A stretch of 26,888 nt of DNA. Origin: a virus. Under the pieces are notes generated by a model. The model was not told where the DNA came from and did no database searches. It worked only from the letters and a program-made list of their open reading frames with translations. The stretch lies in the IMG/VR virus record IMGVR_UViG_3300025646_005431, positions 1 through 26,888 of that record, one strand, 5' to 3'. A program made the position numbers and the translations under genes. Below are positions 26,850 to 26,888 of this stretch, one piece after another; within the stretch, counting starts at the first letter, position 1; each line of letters opens with the position of its first letter.

Positions 26850-26857
26850 CAAATATA
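26850..26857 (-). promoter_or_regulatory. Host-type -7 box at cluster start
   Basis: Coding strand TATATTTG followed by TATT and ATG. This nearly repeats the arrangement at 17562-17574 (TATATTTG-TATA-ATG). No -33 TTTG is seen in the last 30 bases of the window. A leaderless message is suggested. Confidence 0.5.
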
Positions 26858-26888
26858 CGAAAAAAAAATTAATCTAAAAAATATTGGT

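Noticed and set aside
1-26888. T4-type late promoters (TATAAATA on the coding strand)
   Set aside because: The octamer occurs mainly on the strand opposite to the genes; the coding strand carries TATTTATA instead. The recurring signal is therefore described as its own motif.
1-26888. CRISPR arrays, insertion sequences, integrase or attachment sites
   Set aside because: No regularly spaced repeats, transposase, integrase or flanking inverted repeats were seen. The repeats present are short coding tandems or promoter copies.

Overview
This window looks like part of the genome of a large T4-like tailed phage (Caudoviricetes, myovirus type) infecting a Bacteroidota host, probably of the Flavobacteriia. 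The T4-like assignment rests on a minus-strand block with a large terminase (gp17-like), portal (gp20-like), prohead protease (gp21-like), an acidic protein in the scaffold position, and the N-terminal part of a gp23-like major capsid protein, in T4 order. The host assignment rests on promoters of the Bacteroidota primary-sigma type (TTTG, 19-20 bases, TAnnTTTG) before the RNA genes and several small operons, AT-rich leaders without clear Shine-Dalgarno sequences, and low GC.

Layout. Bases 1-14601 are almost all minus-strand virion and morphogenesis genes. They include acidic and repeat-rich structural proteins, a nucleotidyltransferase/M23-like fusion and a KTSC protein. One plus-strand gene, a phage copy of ribosomal protein bS21, interrupts them at 3758-3952. 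Bases 14674-20132 hold a different set: a plus-strand ClpC-like AAA+ unfoldase, a minus-strand M20-type metallopeptidase and an unknown gene, then a plus-strand small ORF, a complete tmRNA and a rhomboid protease. Bases 20164-20577 encode a small candidate internal-head protein. About 20655-21976 lies a 1.3-kb stretch without credible genes. It has a host-type promoter at one end, a strong terminator at the other, raised GC and many tetraloop hairpins, and I read it as a giant structured non-coding RNA on the minus strand. Bases 22122-23897 hold small genes, including a lipoprotein and a membrane-anchored GAF-like protein. Bases 23980-26845 are a tightly packed minus-strand cluster of accessory enzymes.

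Two promoter classes can be seen. A motif around ATATTTAT(A/T) recurs just upstream of virion genes and of bS21, clpC and the lipoprotein, and is a candidate phage late promoter. Host-type promoters precede tmRNA, the giant RNA, the 44-aa gene and the metallopeptidase. At several starts the -7 box lies only about 4 bases from the ATG, which suggests leaderless messages.

The most striking theme is control of host translation and protein turnover: bS21, tmRNA with an unusual tag (ATIGLIREDAAVVA), a ClpC-like unfoldase that keeps a ClpP-docking VGF loop but lacks the N-domain, a peptidase, a rhomboid protease and the giant RNA. That these act as one system is inference from their proximity.
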